Notes: generated from the sequence alone by a model not told the origin. 64,000 nt of DNA from Holothuria scabra (GCA_037179385.1 CM074190.1:8891784-8955783); one strand, 5' to 3'. Shown: positions 22,501 to 37,500, numbered from the stretch's first letter. Made by a program: numbers and translations.

Positions 22501-25500
22501 AAACACAGGTTACATGCAGCTGTACTCTCAACTTAAAATGTTAACTGAAGGATTAAACTCCTGTATACATACACCGTTCCAAACTTTGCAATTTTCGTTG
22601 CAAATTTAAACTTTCCCCAATTTAATTCAGCTCAAAAACACATTTATTATTATGCCTTACCTTTAAACAGAAAAAACTTCAGCTATTTTTCTACAAAACC
22701 ATGTCTAATGAATGTCTGCATTTATGGAAGAGTTATTAAAGGATTGACAATCTTAGCGTGTTACCCATAAGATTACCAAAATTTTTCAAAATTAAGATCC
22801 AAAAGAGTGGAGCTGCTTTTTAAATATCAGCAAAATTTTATCAGTACACAGTACAATGTAAGTAGACAGTTTGCCTAGGTGCAATAATATTTTAGAATAT
22901 GTCACACATGCGCAGTAGGCTAGAAACTATTGTTATGGAAAAATCCAGGCATTTGGCTGCCATTTAAATGGAGTTTTACATAAATTTGAAAGTCAAAATG
23001 GAAAACCATGGGTACTAATTTTTTATCAGGCACTTTATGATACCTTTAACAGTATGGACATGTATCTCTTTAAACTACCCATCATTTGAATGACTCAACC
23101 CACTCACCAGGACATTATCAGTCATATTTTTCACACAGGGTTTTTGTACGTTTATTGACCATTGAGTCACTTCTGTGACTTACTTCTCACATAAAATGAC
23201 ACATCCGTCAGTCACAAAGCTGACACACTGCTTGTCTTGTCTTTCTCACAGACATTTAAATTTACCATATTGATGTACAATGCATGTTAAATAATGCACA
23301 TACCAGTTTTTACCTATTTGTATTTTGAGAGCTGGGTAAAAATTGACTTTTATTAACCCCCCCCCCCCCAATCAAAGAAACTAACAGCTGAGGCTCATTG
23401 GGTCCCTTTGCTGACTGATAACATTGGCCAAGTGATGGACATATGGGTCACCCTGTCCTCAGTCAATGTGCCCCCCATTTGTTTGACCATGCTCGAGTGA
23501 TGCATGACCGTGTTCAGTTGAGCCTAGACATGGGTACATGTGTACATGTAAGCAACCCACAGTTGTATGCACCTACAAAAGGTTACATGCATTCATGCAT
23601 GTGACAGTGTTATCCAAGGTTGATTCTTTTTATGTGTATATGTTTGAAAAATTTGGCTTTTTACATTGTATTTTGAAGTTATCCTGGCTCTATCCTTGAC
23701 AGTATTTTGCAGTACAGGTAGAGTTGAGACTCCATGATGATTACTTAAGACGAGAAGGAGAGGACCATCATGAAGCAACAAAATGTTATGAGGCATAAAT
23801 TTCATTGGACATTTTGAAAGCAAGTAGTCGGTCAAGGTTTAACAATTGGTAAATGTTTTGTTATGAAGAAAGCCTACAGGTTTGGTTAGCATTGCAGACT
23901 ATACTATTATAAACCACAAGTTGTTTGTATGAACCTGAGGCAGGTGTTTGTATATTTTGTTAGGAATGAGGTGTAGACAACTTCCAGTCAGGTCTCTACA
24001 CCCTCAAAAATTTGTCAGATTCCTTCGAAAACATCTTTATTACTGTCAGACATATTGTAGCCAATATATTGACTGAAAAACAGGAAACCCAATACTACTG
24101 TGTAATCAATGAAGATATCCTGTCCTGTGCAACTTAAGAAAGAAGACTATAAATATACTGATACTTGAATACCTGTCGAAGAGATACCTCATTGCTTCAC
24201 CATCTGGAGTGACTTGTTTAGTGTAAATGCATTAGTGATTAGATGAATTCCACTGGTGTAGTTTATAGATCTACATTAACATATAGAAGAACCATCCTGT
24301 CATAATTTGCTTTCCTCGGTCAATGCTTTTTAGCCAGGTATTGCATTGCCCCACTTTATACAGTTCACCAGTTTGAGGAGAGCCTGACCAGCATTCCCCA
24401 AATAACCTCCAGATGATTGGTGAACTCGGATGAGAATATTAAGCTCAAGATAGGGAATGCACGAAGTGACAGTTAAACTATTTAATGTTTTGCAGACCTG
24501 ACCTGGGGATTTGTTATAGTGTTCACCCAAACATTAGCCCAATCTTGTGTGTAAAAAAGGCACAGGGCACACTCAAATGTTACAAGTCTATTTGTTGCAA
24601 CGTTTTTAAGCTGCCTCAAGGAATTTTTTGGTATGCTTTTATAATCAATACCAAAGTTTATCATCAGTGCAGGCTTGCCATTTTAGTCACAATATGAGGC
24701 ACTATGAGGGGAGTAATTCTTGAGGAGGGAAGGTTCATTTTGATGTTTTAACACTTAAGTGGAACTAACAAATTGTAAACTTCTTTAGTAAGCACTAAAG
24801 CCTCACAGTTTGTGATAAAAACCCCCACTTATGTTCAATGCAGACAGCTTTTGACCATTTACCACCAGTAGTTAGTTAGAAAGTTTACAGCCCAGTTTCC
24901 AACCAGTTGGTTCTACCCAAGCTGGTCAAAGCCTTTTTTCCAGTTGTGGCTCACTGGCTTGATTTCCTACTCCAATGCTTATGCTGAGCATGAAGCACAA
25001 TGGCAGTAGGTTCTGCTTGTAAAGTTTTCATTATGACCCCCAACCTTGGGACTGCAAGTTTGATGCACTAATCACCTGACCTTGCAGTAAGTCTCATTTA
25101 CCACTAGACCTAATATAGTTCTGTGCTACCCACATAGCATGACAAATTTCTGAGGTGCTGTAACCAGGGAGCTGCCAATATTTTCACCAAGCAATTTTTG
25201 CATGCATTTTTTAGCCTGAATTATTAGACCAGCGTTTCTGAGTTAGTAGGCATAATTACCTTAAATGATCAATCCTTTCACCCCAAAATTTCAATTCTTT
25301 TAGGGGTTTACCAAAATTCTCAATTGGCTCAACTCTTTGATTGACAGCTGATTCAAACAGTGCAGAGTACCATAGCTTATAAATATTACACAGCATAAAC
25401 TGTACTGAGAGTGTTTTAATTATACACATTTACAGTATCTTTTCTGCACTCACCTGAAGCGATAAACTGAGATTGTGTCTGGATGAAGGAGAATTTCAGA

Positions 25501-28500
25501 CAATTGTGGGAGGGGCTTAAAAAGAACGTTAGGAGAATTGGTACTGTTTGTGATGACTAGAGTTGGGTCCCTTAAAGACAAAGTTTCCAGAATGGAAAAT
25601 GTTGCATGGAGGCTCAGATTAGATAGTATGTGGTAAATGACATTGAGTTTTATATTGAAGGAAGAAGAAAAGGGTCTTGATTTTATCTGCAGTAAGTTGG
25701 GCAAGCCTTTGGTTTTTAAGATACTGTTACCATCTTTCTTTTATTTCCAGATAAAACTAAGTAAATTGGTGACAAAATAGGCATGAAAGTTCTGTTAGAA
25801 AAGTCATGCTTTTCATTTCTTCATTCATTTTTTATTTTTTTTAGTTCAACATCCTTTATCAACATTCATGTGATAAGTATTAAAAGGACATTTCTAGAGT
25901 GAAGGATCCTATTTTCTATGGCTTGTGAACTTTTCATTTTAATTTATGAAGGATGGCAGGGATTCCCCAGAAACACAAAAAAGGGGGAATTTAATTATTA
26001 CTGAGAAACCCAAGTCCAAATTGATGCTGCCCTAGGCTCAAGTTTTGAGTGGGTTGAGGTGAACACAAACTTGCTTCAAGGCCCCTGTAAGGTGCAATTC
26101 AAAGGATTTAAAGGCCATTTGTTTTTGCAAGTTCAAACATTGCTGCAGAAGTGTTCTCTTTTATACATAAGAAACCAAGATACTGAAAATTTCTAATTTC
26201 TATGGAAATGAAAAGGAGGGGCTTTAACCTTCCTTCTTGTGGAAGGAAATCTCCCCCCCCCCCCTTGCCTCTGTCCGGCAGAAACACTGGGTGATATCTT
26301 CAATCTCAAGTATACTCCACATTTGGTGCAATATGAATGTTGAGTGGGAATGCAATTTGTAAAGGAAAGCAAACTTAGCTTAGACCCTACATAGTTTGTG
26401 TAAAAGATTATGGGAGGGTGGGAAATGTGGGAATTGAATAGTTGAACAAAAAGGTACATTTTGAAAAACAGAACAAACTAGGAATGCTTGACAAATTCAA
26501 AAACACTTTTTACACTGTTTACAAGGACCAGTGTTGGGTGATACTTACATCCCCAGTGACAGGAATCTAGCTTGGACACCACAGAGTCCACTTCGTGAAC
26601 ATTAAAAGCTGCGTCCATGCAATATTGCCAGTTTTCAGGTTTTTAGATACATTGGAACACTCATTTTATTTCATACATCCCACAGTCATGTCTTAAAAAG
26701 TGTAGATAGGTATAAGCCTAACCTATAATTCAGTTTATCTTTTCACATGTTATAAACAGCTGGCCACCATATCTTGATATACAGCTGTAAACCTGTAATC
26801 TGAATATATTTAAAAAGACCTGAGACATGTCACATTAATAACCCTAATGTTGAACCATCACTCTCTGATCACTTTTGTACCTAAGCTTAAAAGGAAGAAC
26901 CTCTTGTAACTCTCCTGTCTCTTTTTCTCGTGGAGTGGGAGTAGGTTTTGCCCAGTCTACTATTAATTTATATCTATGCAGAACTGTGATTATTTATCTC
27001 TTGGCATGGTTGCTATGTATATTGATCTTCATTGCCATCAGCATGTTGCATTATTAAATGTTCATATGCAGACAGTACTGTAAACCTGCAGCGTCTATGT
27101 TATTAATAAAGGGACAGAAATAAAAATTTATTTTGATGATCACTGAGTAAGCCTAAAGGTATCTCTTATTAGCAGTAAGACTTGAGGTAGCAAGCTAGCC
27201 TTCCACTTATTGCTTGGTTGGCTCAGGAATTCATGTTTAATGTGTCACAGAAGCCCCACATGGATGATGTCAGCACTTAGCTCTTCTGTATGTGCCGCAC
27301 ATGGTTTTCGTTGATGACAATTATTTCTACGCAGTAAGGTTCTCGAACACTCATTCACTCCTCTAGCAAAATTAATCATAGTGAGTGTCTGTGTGCAGGG
27401 ATCTTTTAAAAGTAGGGCCTCATTTCATTGTTTGTACATGATTTTAATAGTTTTACTTTCAAGCAGTGTAAGGGCCCAGCATTTCTAAGTTCGGCCTATT
27501 TTTTGTCACTGTATGAGGCAACAGAATGTGCAGTAGATAATTGTAGTTTTTTTTGCATGTACATTGTAATACTCTATTTGAAAGTCTGCTCAGTTGAATT
27601 AATCAGGTAACTTCGTTGGTCATGCTTTCAATATTAGACATTGTCAGGATCCTGAGTCACATATTTTGTCGTGATGGAAATTCTCCATGCTCGTGGCTGG
27701 CTCTCTGCTTGCTCTCATTGAAAATGTTACAAAAAGTAGGAGCATATTGTTGCAAGGGAACTTGAGATCCCTTTGGTCATTTGATAATTATTTTACAAGA
27801 GTATTTTATTTACATCACCCTTCGTTACCTCCTTTTTGCACCTGTAGTTTTACCTACCCACAACTGATCTTTGCCTGAATAAGCATATTTTATGATAAGA
27901 AGCTGTTGTAAATATGGTACAGTATGTACTGTCTGCAATGTCTTCTAGGGTAGTACAATACTCAAATGAAGCTGATTACATCCCTGCACAAGCATTATGT
28001 TAGGAAGTTGAAATGGTACTTATTTAGGTTTATTTTAGGCCCTTTTCCATAGCCCTGCCCCTGATTTATGATGAGTCAGTAGTATGTCTAAAAATAATTG
28101 CACCTGTGGCACGATCCATGTTTCATCCCTTTATCTGCACACATGCATTTATCAGGGAGAATAACACATACAATCATTAAGGTACTTCTTAATTACCACA
28201 CAAGGTGCAATATCATGTGAATAATGTTTGACATATTTTCAACTTTGACCCAGCTGGTTGTAAGTGATACCTTCCCAATTGTAAAATAGGGTTACTCTTT
28301 TGATGAGATGACATATGACCAGTTCAGTCCTCCAAATAATTTTGAGAGCTGAAAAAACTATGCGTAATTTCACTATACCTGATTGTCTCAAGGCTAAATT
28401 CATCCCCTTTCTTCCAGCTCTAAGTTGGATTTTGATTTTCTTCAGGTACATGTTTGAACAGTTTTCCATTTGCTGTGGTAATAAAGTGGGTTAATTTACA

Positions 28501-31500
28501 TACATGTAACCCCATCTCCTTCCTTTATTAGATGGTCATGGTCCGAATGTTCCTCTTCCCCAGGTTACTTATTTCCATAGCCGTAGTTTACAAAAACTGA
28601 ACCAAATTCCTAAAAGCCAGCATGTACTGATTTTTACAGCAACAAATGAGCACATATATAGGTATTGTTATCCTTTCTGTCCCAAATATTGTTCAGCACA
28701 TGCACGTCATTCGAACCTCCTCCAAGGTGGTGTGACTGGTGTGCTAGGTTTTGATAAAAGATGTAAGAAAGATTAATCAGATAAAGATAATGAAATGATC
28801 CATGGCAGTGTCACATTGTAACATGATTAATAACAGACTTTACATTGCTGTTTCTAGGGCACCAGCATGTTCTTCATGCAGCACACTGACAGCAGACCGA
28901 CTGCATGGTCAAGTGGTTAGAGCACCAGACTTACAGTCTGGAGGTCAGGAGTTCAAATCCTGGCCAGATCATACTGAAGACTTGAAAAAAACTGAATCAA
29001 CTGCCAATGCTTAGCACAAGCAATAGGACTGGGAAAACTAGCCAGTGAGCCACAACTAGAAAAAAAAAGGCTGTGGCCTGTTTGACTTGAACCAGTTGGT
29101 TGGAAACTAGGTTGTAAAACTAAGTGATTTCCATCCTGATGTACTGTCATCATGGCTGGAAAAAACAGTAATTTGGGAAGCTTATTGCAGGGAAATTTTG
29201 GTATTTGGAGGAGGTTCCAATGACGTGCATGTGCTGAACAATATTTGGTACAGAAAGGATAACAGTACCTATATATGTGCTCATTTGTTGCTGTAAAAAT
29301 CAGTACATGCTGGCTTTTAGGAATTTGGTTCAGTTTTTGGACAGTAAATATGTAAAGTCTGTGGGAAATTTTAATTTGCTTGCTGGGAAATTTACATTTT
29401 TTCCAGCCCTGACTGTTATACTTTCCCCTGGTTTTGGTGATGATACCACTACCAGATCCATCTACTACCATCATGCTGCACACTCTTTGCTTCACTGTTT
29501 TACAGTACTTTGCTCCCTTTAGTCAGACCCTTTTCCCTCTGGTTATGGCCTTTCTGTGCCAACCCCATCAATTCCTCCATCCTATCTTTTTTCATTGTTA
29601 ACTTCCAAGTATCATTTTTCAGTTTATCAAGTGGGCTTTACTGTATCAAGGAAAACACTTAAATGCTTGTGTCAGTATGTGGGCCCTAAGTTAGTACAGT
29701 CCTTATTGTGTGAAGCTTCCTTTTCAGAACAGAAGAAGGCAGTAAAACCCAGAAGCTTAGGATGCTTCCTTTTGGCTCTTTCGGCAAAATGATTGGTAGT
29801 ACATTCCACATTCACACTGTGTCCTGAAGCTATGCCTCCCCCCTCCCCTACCCCTCTGTCACTCAAGCAAGTAGTCTGTGCAGCATCTTCCATTTTAACT
29901 ACCGGGCTAGTCATTTTCTTGATGCATGTCTATGGAGAGGTGGTTAAATGTTTTTTGGGGGGTTAATTGTTGGGGTGGGGATGTTTAATATTACATATAA
30001 CCCACAAACATGACACAAACACTTCTTTCATCCAGAACCATCTTTTACCAACACAACTTCTCCTACTCAAGGGGACAGAAAATAAGACAACTCTTTTTGA
30101 TCTGTACCAAGCCATACTAGTTTTTCCAGAAGTACAAAGACCCTGTTTCTTTCCGAACCTCAAAAATTTTTTTAAAGTTAAACCATGGAAGTACGGCTAT
30201 ATTAAATTTGCTGGCACAATCAAGGAATGATATAGAAACTCTTCATGATGGAGTATTACCCCTAAAGTACAGTTATCTGCAGCTAATTCACTATGTAGGT
30301 GGCACAGGAGAAGTATCAGGTACAGAATAGAATCAATATCATTATATAACAAACTTGTATATGGACCACTCTCTGAAAAGCAGATGAATTAGAACAAGTA
30401 AACTCATGAATTTTGTCCTTCGGCAGCAGCGGAGGTTGCCTTTTGCATAATAATAGAATGGAAACTGCAGGTTAAAAGAATAGTCCAAAGGCTTATGAAA
30501 AATGTTTCAAAAAGTTGAAAATATTGTGCACTTGTTGAAATAGACTGCGAACTGCATGCTTGTTGCATAGCAGAACTAGTTTGTGCCCGTTCACTACAAT
30601 GAATTTCTTGAGTGTTTTATGTTCAACACAGTGCTCTGTATTTTATTTCAGTGTGTAGTATGTACTTTTAGCTCTTTCCTATTAAAATAGTGAAATGCTT
30701 GTTTTAGTTGCCATTATCTGAGACAGCCTTCATTTGTGCAGATACCAATATCTTTGCCGATAACACCATTATCGGCCGATACCAATACTACTTACCAGTT
30801 TCCTGCGCAACACTGCTATAAGCAAAACTGTCCCCTTTAAATCTTGGGTGGGCAACTATTTGCCTGCCTTGAAGCATGGAACGTTAATTCAGGCAGGCAG
30901 TTGCTTGCCCTTCTGAAAAATTTTCATGACCAGCCCTGATTGGTATCCCATCTAGGTTTGCTCAGAGTGTTCTGTGCCATTGGTATCCTATCTTGGTTTG
31001 CTTAGAGGATTTTATACCATGTGTTTTGCATGTAGGTTTGCTCAGAGTGGTTTGTACCATGTTTATCCCATCCAGTTTTGTTCAGAGTGGTTTGTACCAT
31101 GTTTATCCCATGCAGGTTTGCTCAGAGCAATTTGTGCCATGGGTATCCTGTTTAGGTTTGTTCATCTTTTTTTTGTACTGTGCGTTTCCCATGTCGGTTT
31201 GCTCTGAGTGTTTTGCACCCTGGTATCTTATGTAGTTTTGCTCAGAGTGTTTTGTACCATGGATATCCCATCTAGATTTGTTTAAAGTGGTATACCATGG
31301 GTATCCCATCTAGTTTTTGTCAGAGTGGTTTGTGCCATGGTCATTGCATCTAAGGATGTGGTGGTGCATATGATGGAATTGAAACCAACTTGAATATGAC
31401 ATACAACTAGAAAGTGACAAGTGTTTCTGAAGTCCATTTTATTATGATTTCATTTGAAAATCATATATAATTCTTTTCTGTGTAAATGTTCTTCTTGCCT

Positions 31501-34500
31501 TTTATGTAACATGTCTGCAAACTTCTCTCATTTTACAGGTATTTGTTTGGTCTCCAAATTAAGAAGGACCTTGCTAATGGCAGATTACCATGTTCAGAAA
31601 ATACAGCAGCATTAATGGCATCATACATTCTTCAAGGTAAGGCTGAGTTGATACAACTTGAAGGGTGCAAATGCATTCCTCCCAAAGTCATTTGAAGCAA
31701 CAGCTTATCTTACAATTTTATTTCCTTTTCAAAATATCTTCCATAAAATTTTAGAACCTTAGTATTGTAAATTTATGGATTAAACTAAGTAAGTTACGTT
31801 TAGTAAATTTCACATTTGAAGAGTAAAATTGTCACATGACTCTCAACAGCCAATCATGGAACAGTTTACTACACTACTTCAATTTGGGGTGTCCCCCCCT
31901 TAAAGATTAGAGATGACAGTGTCACATACTATGTTTATTGCCCAGAGCTTCCTGTTGGTGCCATGACCCACATTCTCAATTGCTGGCTTGTAATACGGTC
32001 TTTCAAGACTTGTCTAGTGCCATGATTGATATGTTAATTTACAGTTGCAGCAGGCAAGGTGTGGTATCCCCACTGCTTTTTTGTGACATATCCTCAATTT
32101 TGCCCTTATTCCATGCTGGACTCTTACCTCACTTTGACCCTTACTCCTTTTTGGACTACATGTGGGCTTTCTTGACTACTGGCCAAGTCACCAGTATGAA
32201 AGACTACCAGGTGCCCCACATTTTCCATTTTTGAGAAAATATGCAGCATCCTCAAAGCTGGCTAGCCTCATTTGTACCATAACATGATGTTCATGAAAGG
32301 TGAGATGAAGGTGACATTGTAGTGTGAACTTTTTTAAATGGAAAATGATGACATCTCTAAACAAAGGGTAATAGGGTTTCCCTTTGCCACAACTACCTCA
32401 AGGCACTGTTGTGCAACCTCCACCTGTGTTTGTGTCTTTGTCATGTTGTCCCCTCCCAGTAGGTTAAGAATGGTAGAATATGCCCTCTATATTCCCAACC
32501 TTTTGTGAGAAGCTAATTAAGGGGGAGCACTTGAATCTTTTTTGCACCAGTTTACATCCCCTATTTTGGGGGAACTCTTCTGCACTGTATTTGAAACCCA
32601 ACTTAAACTTAAAACGGTAATTCAAGCTTCTTTGTAGTTGACACTCATTTGTGTTGGCATGCCATGAAATCCCATCTAATTGACAAAGTGATTCTGAAAG
32701 TAGGAATGGAAGCAGACTTTCATGTACAAGCATTTGGGTTTACTTTTCAGCCAAATCTGTGTACCATAGTCTCCTACATTTAGGAATGAGATATGCAGAT
32801 GAATTAACATACAGGAAAAAGTATGAACTTAAGTGCACTTTCGCACTGTTCTCTCTGCATATTTTCATAGGGACTCACTTGTGGAGATGGTAGATCATTA
32901 AGACAGGCCACCTTTGTACCCTGTGCATAAGATTTGGACTATGGAATTTGTTGTTTTAAAGGCATTGAGCGATAGCAGTGGGATTTTAAATTTTAATCAA
33001 AGTCACATGTTTGGAATTGCAATATGGTATTTGCCAGATGTGGAAAATGAGGGGAGATCCAGGGGGACATATCTGTAGAGAGAAATAACAAAAAATTTTA
33101 ATAATAAGTAACCTCAAATCGGAATATAACTTTATAATCCTTTAATCATGGAAAACCTCCCTGAAGTTGCAGTTTTACTGTAACATAGTATTTTAGGGGA
33201 ATTTTAGAAGCTGAGATGCATGATTTTGATTGTAACTTCATACTGCTAACGGAAGGGGATTTTACATGTCCTCAAACATATTTGGGGATGTACCAAAATG
33301 TCTGCCAACAAAATTTGTGACTGCAGAATAAATGTCATTAATTGGAACAATATCTTGACTTGTTTCTGGACTATTCTTATAATTGTGAAATTGACTATGA
33401 GTCACCCTGCTTGATTTACAGTATTTAAGTCTTGATATATTGTAAAAGATCCTTTGAAGAGAATAAGAAAGTTGTGAGATATAGGCCTAGCCTAGCTGTT
33501 GTTTCAAAATGAGTTTGGGCACTGCTCTTACCTTTTTAAGAGAAAACATTTAGAAGAAAGGTTTTAATTTCACTAAGATTGCAAACTTCTGTTTGATGTG
33601 TTCCCACTGCTTTTTGCCATTTTGTGATTGGCTGTGTTCTTATCAGGTGGGCGTTTGTGTATAGATAAAATGAATTAACAAGTTTAGGGTCATACATCCC
33701 TGGGATATAACATGCAAAATAGGCACTTCAATTGGTTTTTAGGCTGTCCAAATATACTGGGGGTACTAGTAGTCCATGAAAGAATAAAGTAGCTTCAAGT
33801 TTTTCGAAGTGGCTTTTCAATGGTTTGTACATGTGTGGGGCTCAGCTGAACTAAATATGATAAGATATCAGGTTGTATTTACTGAACTTTGGCTCCCAGT
33901 GTCTGGGAAAGAAAAATCATTCATTGCTCATAGGATTGTGTACACAAAGCATGCACTTTCCTGTTGTGGTACGGAAGTGGCCTTTGACCTTGACAATTGT
34001 AATTTGTCTACCACAGAGAGTGGGTTAATGCATTTTGTATCAAATAGGTCATGGGTTTTCATGTGTACAGTTCTCTGTTTGAAGTACTAAATAAATTGTG
34101 TATGGCAGTGTTAGTGTATACTTATGAACTTAGCATATTATTGACTTGTGTGTTCCATAAAAGAACTGACTTCAAAAGCTTCAAGGGCAGTAAAGGTACC
34201 TTCAGTTTGGGATACAAAATGGGGCACTTAATTGTTATGAGTTGCTAGATTAAATTTGAAGGTAAGAAGTTGAGGCATACAACACTCATAAACTATACCA
34301 AAGCATCCTGTGAAACAATGTATCCCTCTATGATCTGAATTTTATAGTGGGAGTGTCACAGGTCTGAGTAAACTTCTGTACCCCATTTGCAGAATTGCTC
34401 AGTTCATGGTCCTTTTGATATTGACATCACTCAAGTGAAGCAGGCAAACTTGTTATTGTTGGCAAGGGGTGATGGGACATTTAGAAATGGAAGATAGTAA

Positions 34501-37500
34501 AGAATAGGAAGGTGAGAAGTTGGAAATAGAAGTATTACTAGAAGAGCCTAGCAAAGAAACTTAAAATTGGTGAAGTAGGAGGGGATTCATGTGAAGGCTG
34601 TACTAGAAAATCTAAATCTAAAAGCCTGTATGGTAGCCTACATTGGTTGCTTCAACTTAATCCTCCTTGAGAGCTTAGATAGTAAGAACACAGGTTTCAG
34701 GAAAGGACAGGCAGTGCCTTGTGTACCGCAGTGAACAATATTATGTCCTTTCATGTTGGGAGGAATAGAACTACATGAAAATTAATATGTTTTGTGTTCA
34801 CTGTTGCACAGTTGCAAGGAAGCATAAATATCTGTCATGTTTTATTTCTGTTCACTTTGTGGACCTGTGTGACTGGGAGAACTTTAGTACTTGGGGTAAT
34901 TAAGCATGAATTGTTGGGGATAAAGGGAGGGTAGGGTGTATGAACACTGCCTGCTCAATGATTGTACAGCTTGGGCATGTAACCTCTGTGCCCATGGGCC
35001 ATGTCAAATGTTGAACAATTCAGTTGTATTCGCCTATGTCCTCTGACATTCACAGAAGTTTTTAGTGGTACCTGAATTTACTGCAAGTGCTAGCTCATGC
35101 ATTACATTCTGATCATGTAGATCTCAATCAAAATGATTATACTGCAAGTGCCAGTCCTCCATACATGGTGGAAATATGTGTTCTATGTCTAGCATTTCAT
35201 AGAAATCACAGTAAAATGCACCAAAGTTGCCACTAAGTGCAGTCAAAATTTTAGTGAACTACTGACTACTGTATAGTAGGCCTATGTTGTGTATTAGGCT
35301 ACATCTCATTGCACTGCATTGTAAAACATTTCATTCCTTTACAATCTCAAGATGACATGTCCTTCTAACAGCAACAGCAAGTGTGTGTCTAGATTTGTGA
35401 ATCATAATTGTTTTCCCAAATGCTACCTGGAGCTTTGCTGTGTTTATGATGTCAGTCACATGACATTTCAAAGCACTCTCAGTGCAGAGGCCAAACATGG
35501 CTGCCCTGATTCTTTAATGTTTCTCACATCACAGGCAGGAGAGGAAATAGTGGTTAACATCATCACATCTTTTGCAGGGAACTTTTTTGTGTAAAGCTTC
35601 TTCCTAAGAAATTTGGTTGTGAGGGTATGATTGCATTTTTAACAGCTTTGTGGGTTGAGGGAAGTGATGCTTTTGATGGGCCTGTTTCCTATCATACAGG
35701 AAGCTAGTTAGTTGAGTATTGTTACAACATCAATACAATACTGGATGAGTGCACAAAGCCTGTCTTTGTAGAGGTCATGTTAGAGAAGGGATGTAGCATA
35801 TTTACATTATCATTAAATCCAGAAGACTTTTTCATGATCAAGATAATTGTGACTTCCTTCATGAGTTTAAATGTTTGGTGATGTTGACCATGGAAACAGA
35901 GGACATCCCATCCTCATTGTCAAGGTTGGAAATGCTTCTTTGGTATTTCCTTGAAATATAGTGATAAAGGTGTAATCATCAAGGTTTATTTATAGCCTTC
36001 AAAACCTTAAAAGAAGTTAAATTAGTCATCATACAGACCTCATGAGCTCAGAGTTATAAGTGTTCATGTAGAGGAAATTAATTTGGGTTCTGTTTGTTGC
36101 ATACATGTTGGTGATTGGCAGAAAAACATCATGTAAAATTATCACCTGAATATGTCTGCCTTGGGCAGCTCCCTCATAGGACATCCCTCCTAGAAATTCA
36201 TAGTAGCACATAATTCATATTAGCACATTTTTCATACTAGCACAGTTCTCTCCATTGAGAGTGTCACATGAGCACTTCCTATTTATGTCATAATTTATTA
36301 ATTTTACATCAGAAACACTTACCATTTTTGTGGACTGTGGCAATATTTATTTAGATTGTTTTAGATTGTACCTAATGGAGAAACTATTCTGAAGCTTTGA
36401 AGCACAAAGTGGACTGTCCTGGAGGGGGGGGGGGAGAGGAAGGGAGGGGGAGTATCTTTTGGGATGGGACCTAGGAACCATTACAAAATTTGAAGGCCTT
36501 TCCTGTATCATCTCCTAAGGAAGAAATAATCTTAGTTGTCTCCAAACTATTGTCAAAATATTACATTATGCAAGAAATGCTATTGCTCTGTACTTGCATA
36601 AAGCTTAATCCCTTGTAACAAAAAATTTGCCATGAAAATTGCTGCCTTTATCATCAATTAAAATATTTTTTCTTTCAGCTGAAGTTGGTGATTATAACCC
36701 AGTAGAACACGAAGATGGCCGATACATCTCAAATTTTAGATTTGTACCAAATCAACAGAGTAGCATGGAAAGCAAAATACAAGAATATCATAAGAATCAT
36801 ATGTAAGTGTGGATGTCATTCAGAAAACTTTGTTGCCATTTTTGTCTATGCAGAGCCTCAAGATCGTTAATGTATGAAGTGGGTGGGAGGGATAGAGGAA
36901 AGTGCCCCCATCCAATTTTAATTGCAGAAATGTGATTTTTCAGGCATAGCAGGAAGCTTCCTTGGCCATCTTTAACTTTAATTACAAGCCTTGGAATTGT
37001 CATTTCTGGCAGACTTGAAGGTCACAGCTTTTTGATACTTTTCAGTTGGCTCAGCACCAACTAATGGTGGCACTGTCTTAGAGAGTGTATCTTGCGGAAT
37101 TATGTTTTCGTAGCAGAGAATTAAAGAAACACTGACATATTTCTTAGATGTGTTAATATTAAAGAAGTACCCTTCTATTTTGCAAGTTAATTAGTTGCAG
37201 TGGTAAGCCTTTGCTTGGTTAGTTAATTTTCCAAACTGTGTTGTCTGAAATACCTGGTAGAACAGCTCAAATTTTGATATGTTGCACACAGTTGCCTGTT
37301 GTTTACAACTGTTAATATGCATTCAGTAATAGCTATGGGACAGAAATTGGATTTTTTCCTCTGAGTAATACAGTCCTTTCTGTGGTGGGATTTTGGGCTT
37401 CTCAAATTTTCACAAACTACATGCCTCATGTCTCTTACAGAGGTCAGACACCAGCTGATGCAGACTTTAACTTATTAGACGTTGCTCGCAGGCTGGAAAT

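Larger units (their letters stand above)
20741..31538 (+). other. Intron after exon 3
   Basis: A 10.8-kb intron with a family B MITE, a hairpin MITE, SINEs, a family A MITE, repeat E, the long inverted repeat, a hAT MITE and the 40-bp minisatellite. The stretches 21775-24880, 26294-28590 and 29420-30940 hold nothing recognised beyond a C-homopolymer near 23359. Confidence 0.8.

Noticed and set aside
28899..28971. A functional tRNA-Val gene
   Set aside because: The acceptor stem does not pair, and a SINE body and tail follow, as in six other copies.
28953..29495. A 180-codon reverse-strand ORF
   Set aside because: It runs across a SINE, the arm of an inverted repeat and a hAT MITE; no domain is recognisable.
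30840..30935. Palindromic ggcaggcag/CCAGCCCTG end as another hAT element
   Set aside because: Only one possible terminus was visible; no matching end or target duplication was found.
30974..31309. ORFs on both strands in the 40-bp repeat
   Set aside because: Explained by the tandem repeat period; no coding signature.
30941..31340. CRISPR-like array
   Set aside because: Units are contiguous without unique spacers, and the DNA is clearly eukaryotic.
37382..37440. Upstream ATG extending the exon 6 ORF as an internal start
   Set aside because: This stretch is the intron end with a strong acceptor at 37439-37440; exon 5 joins in frame at 37441.
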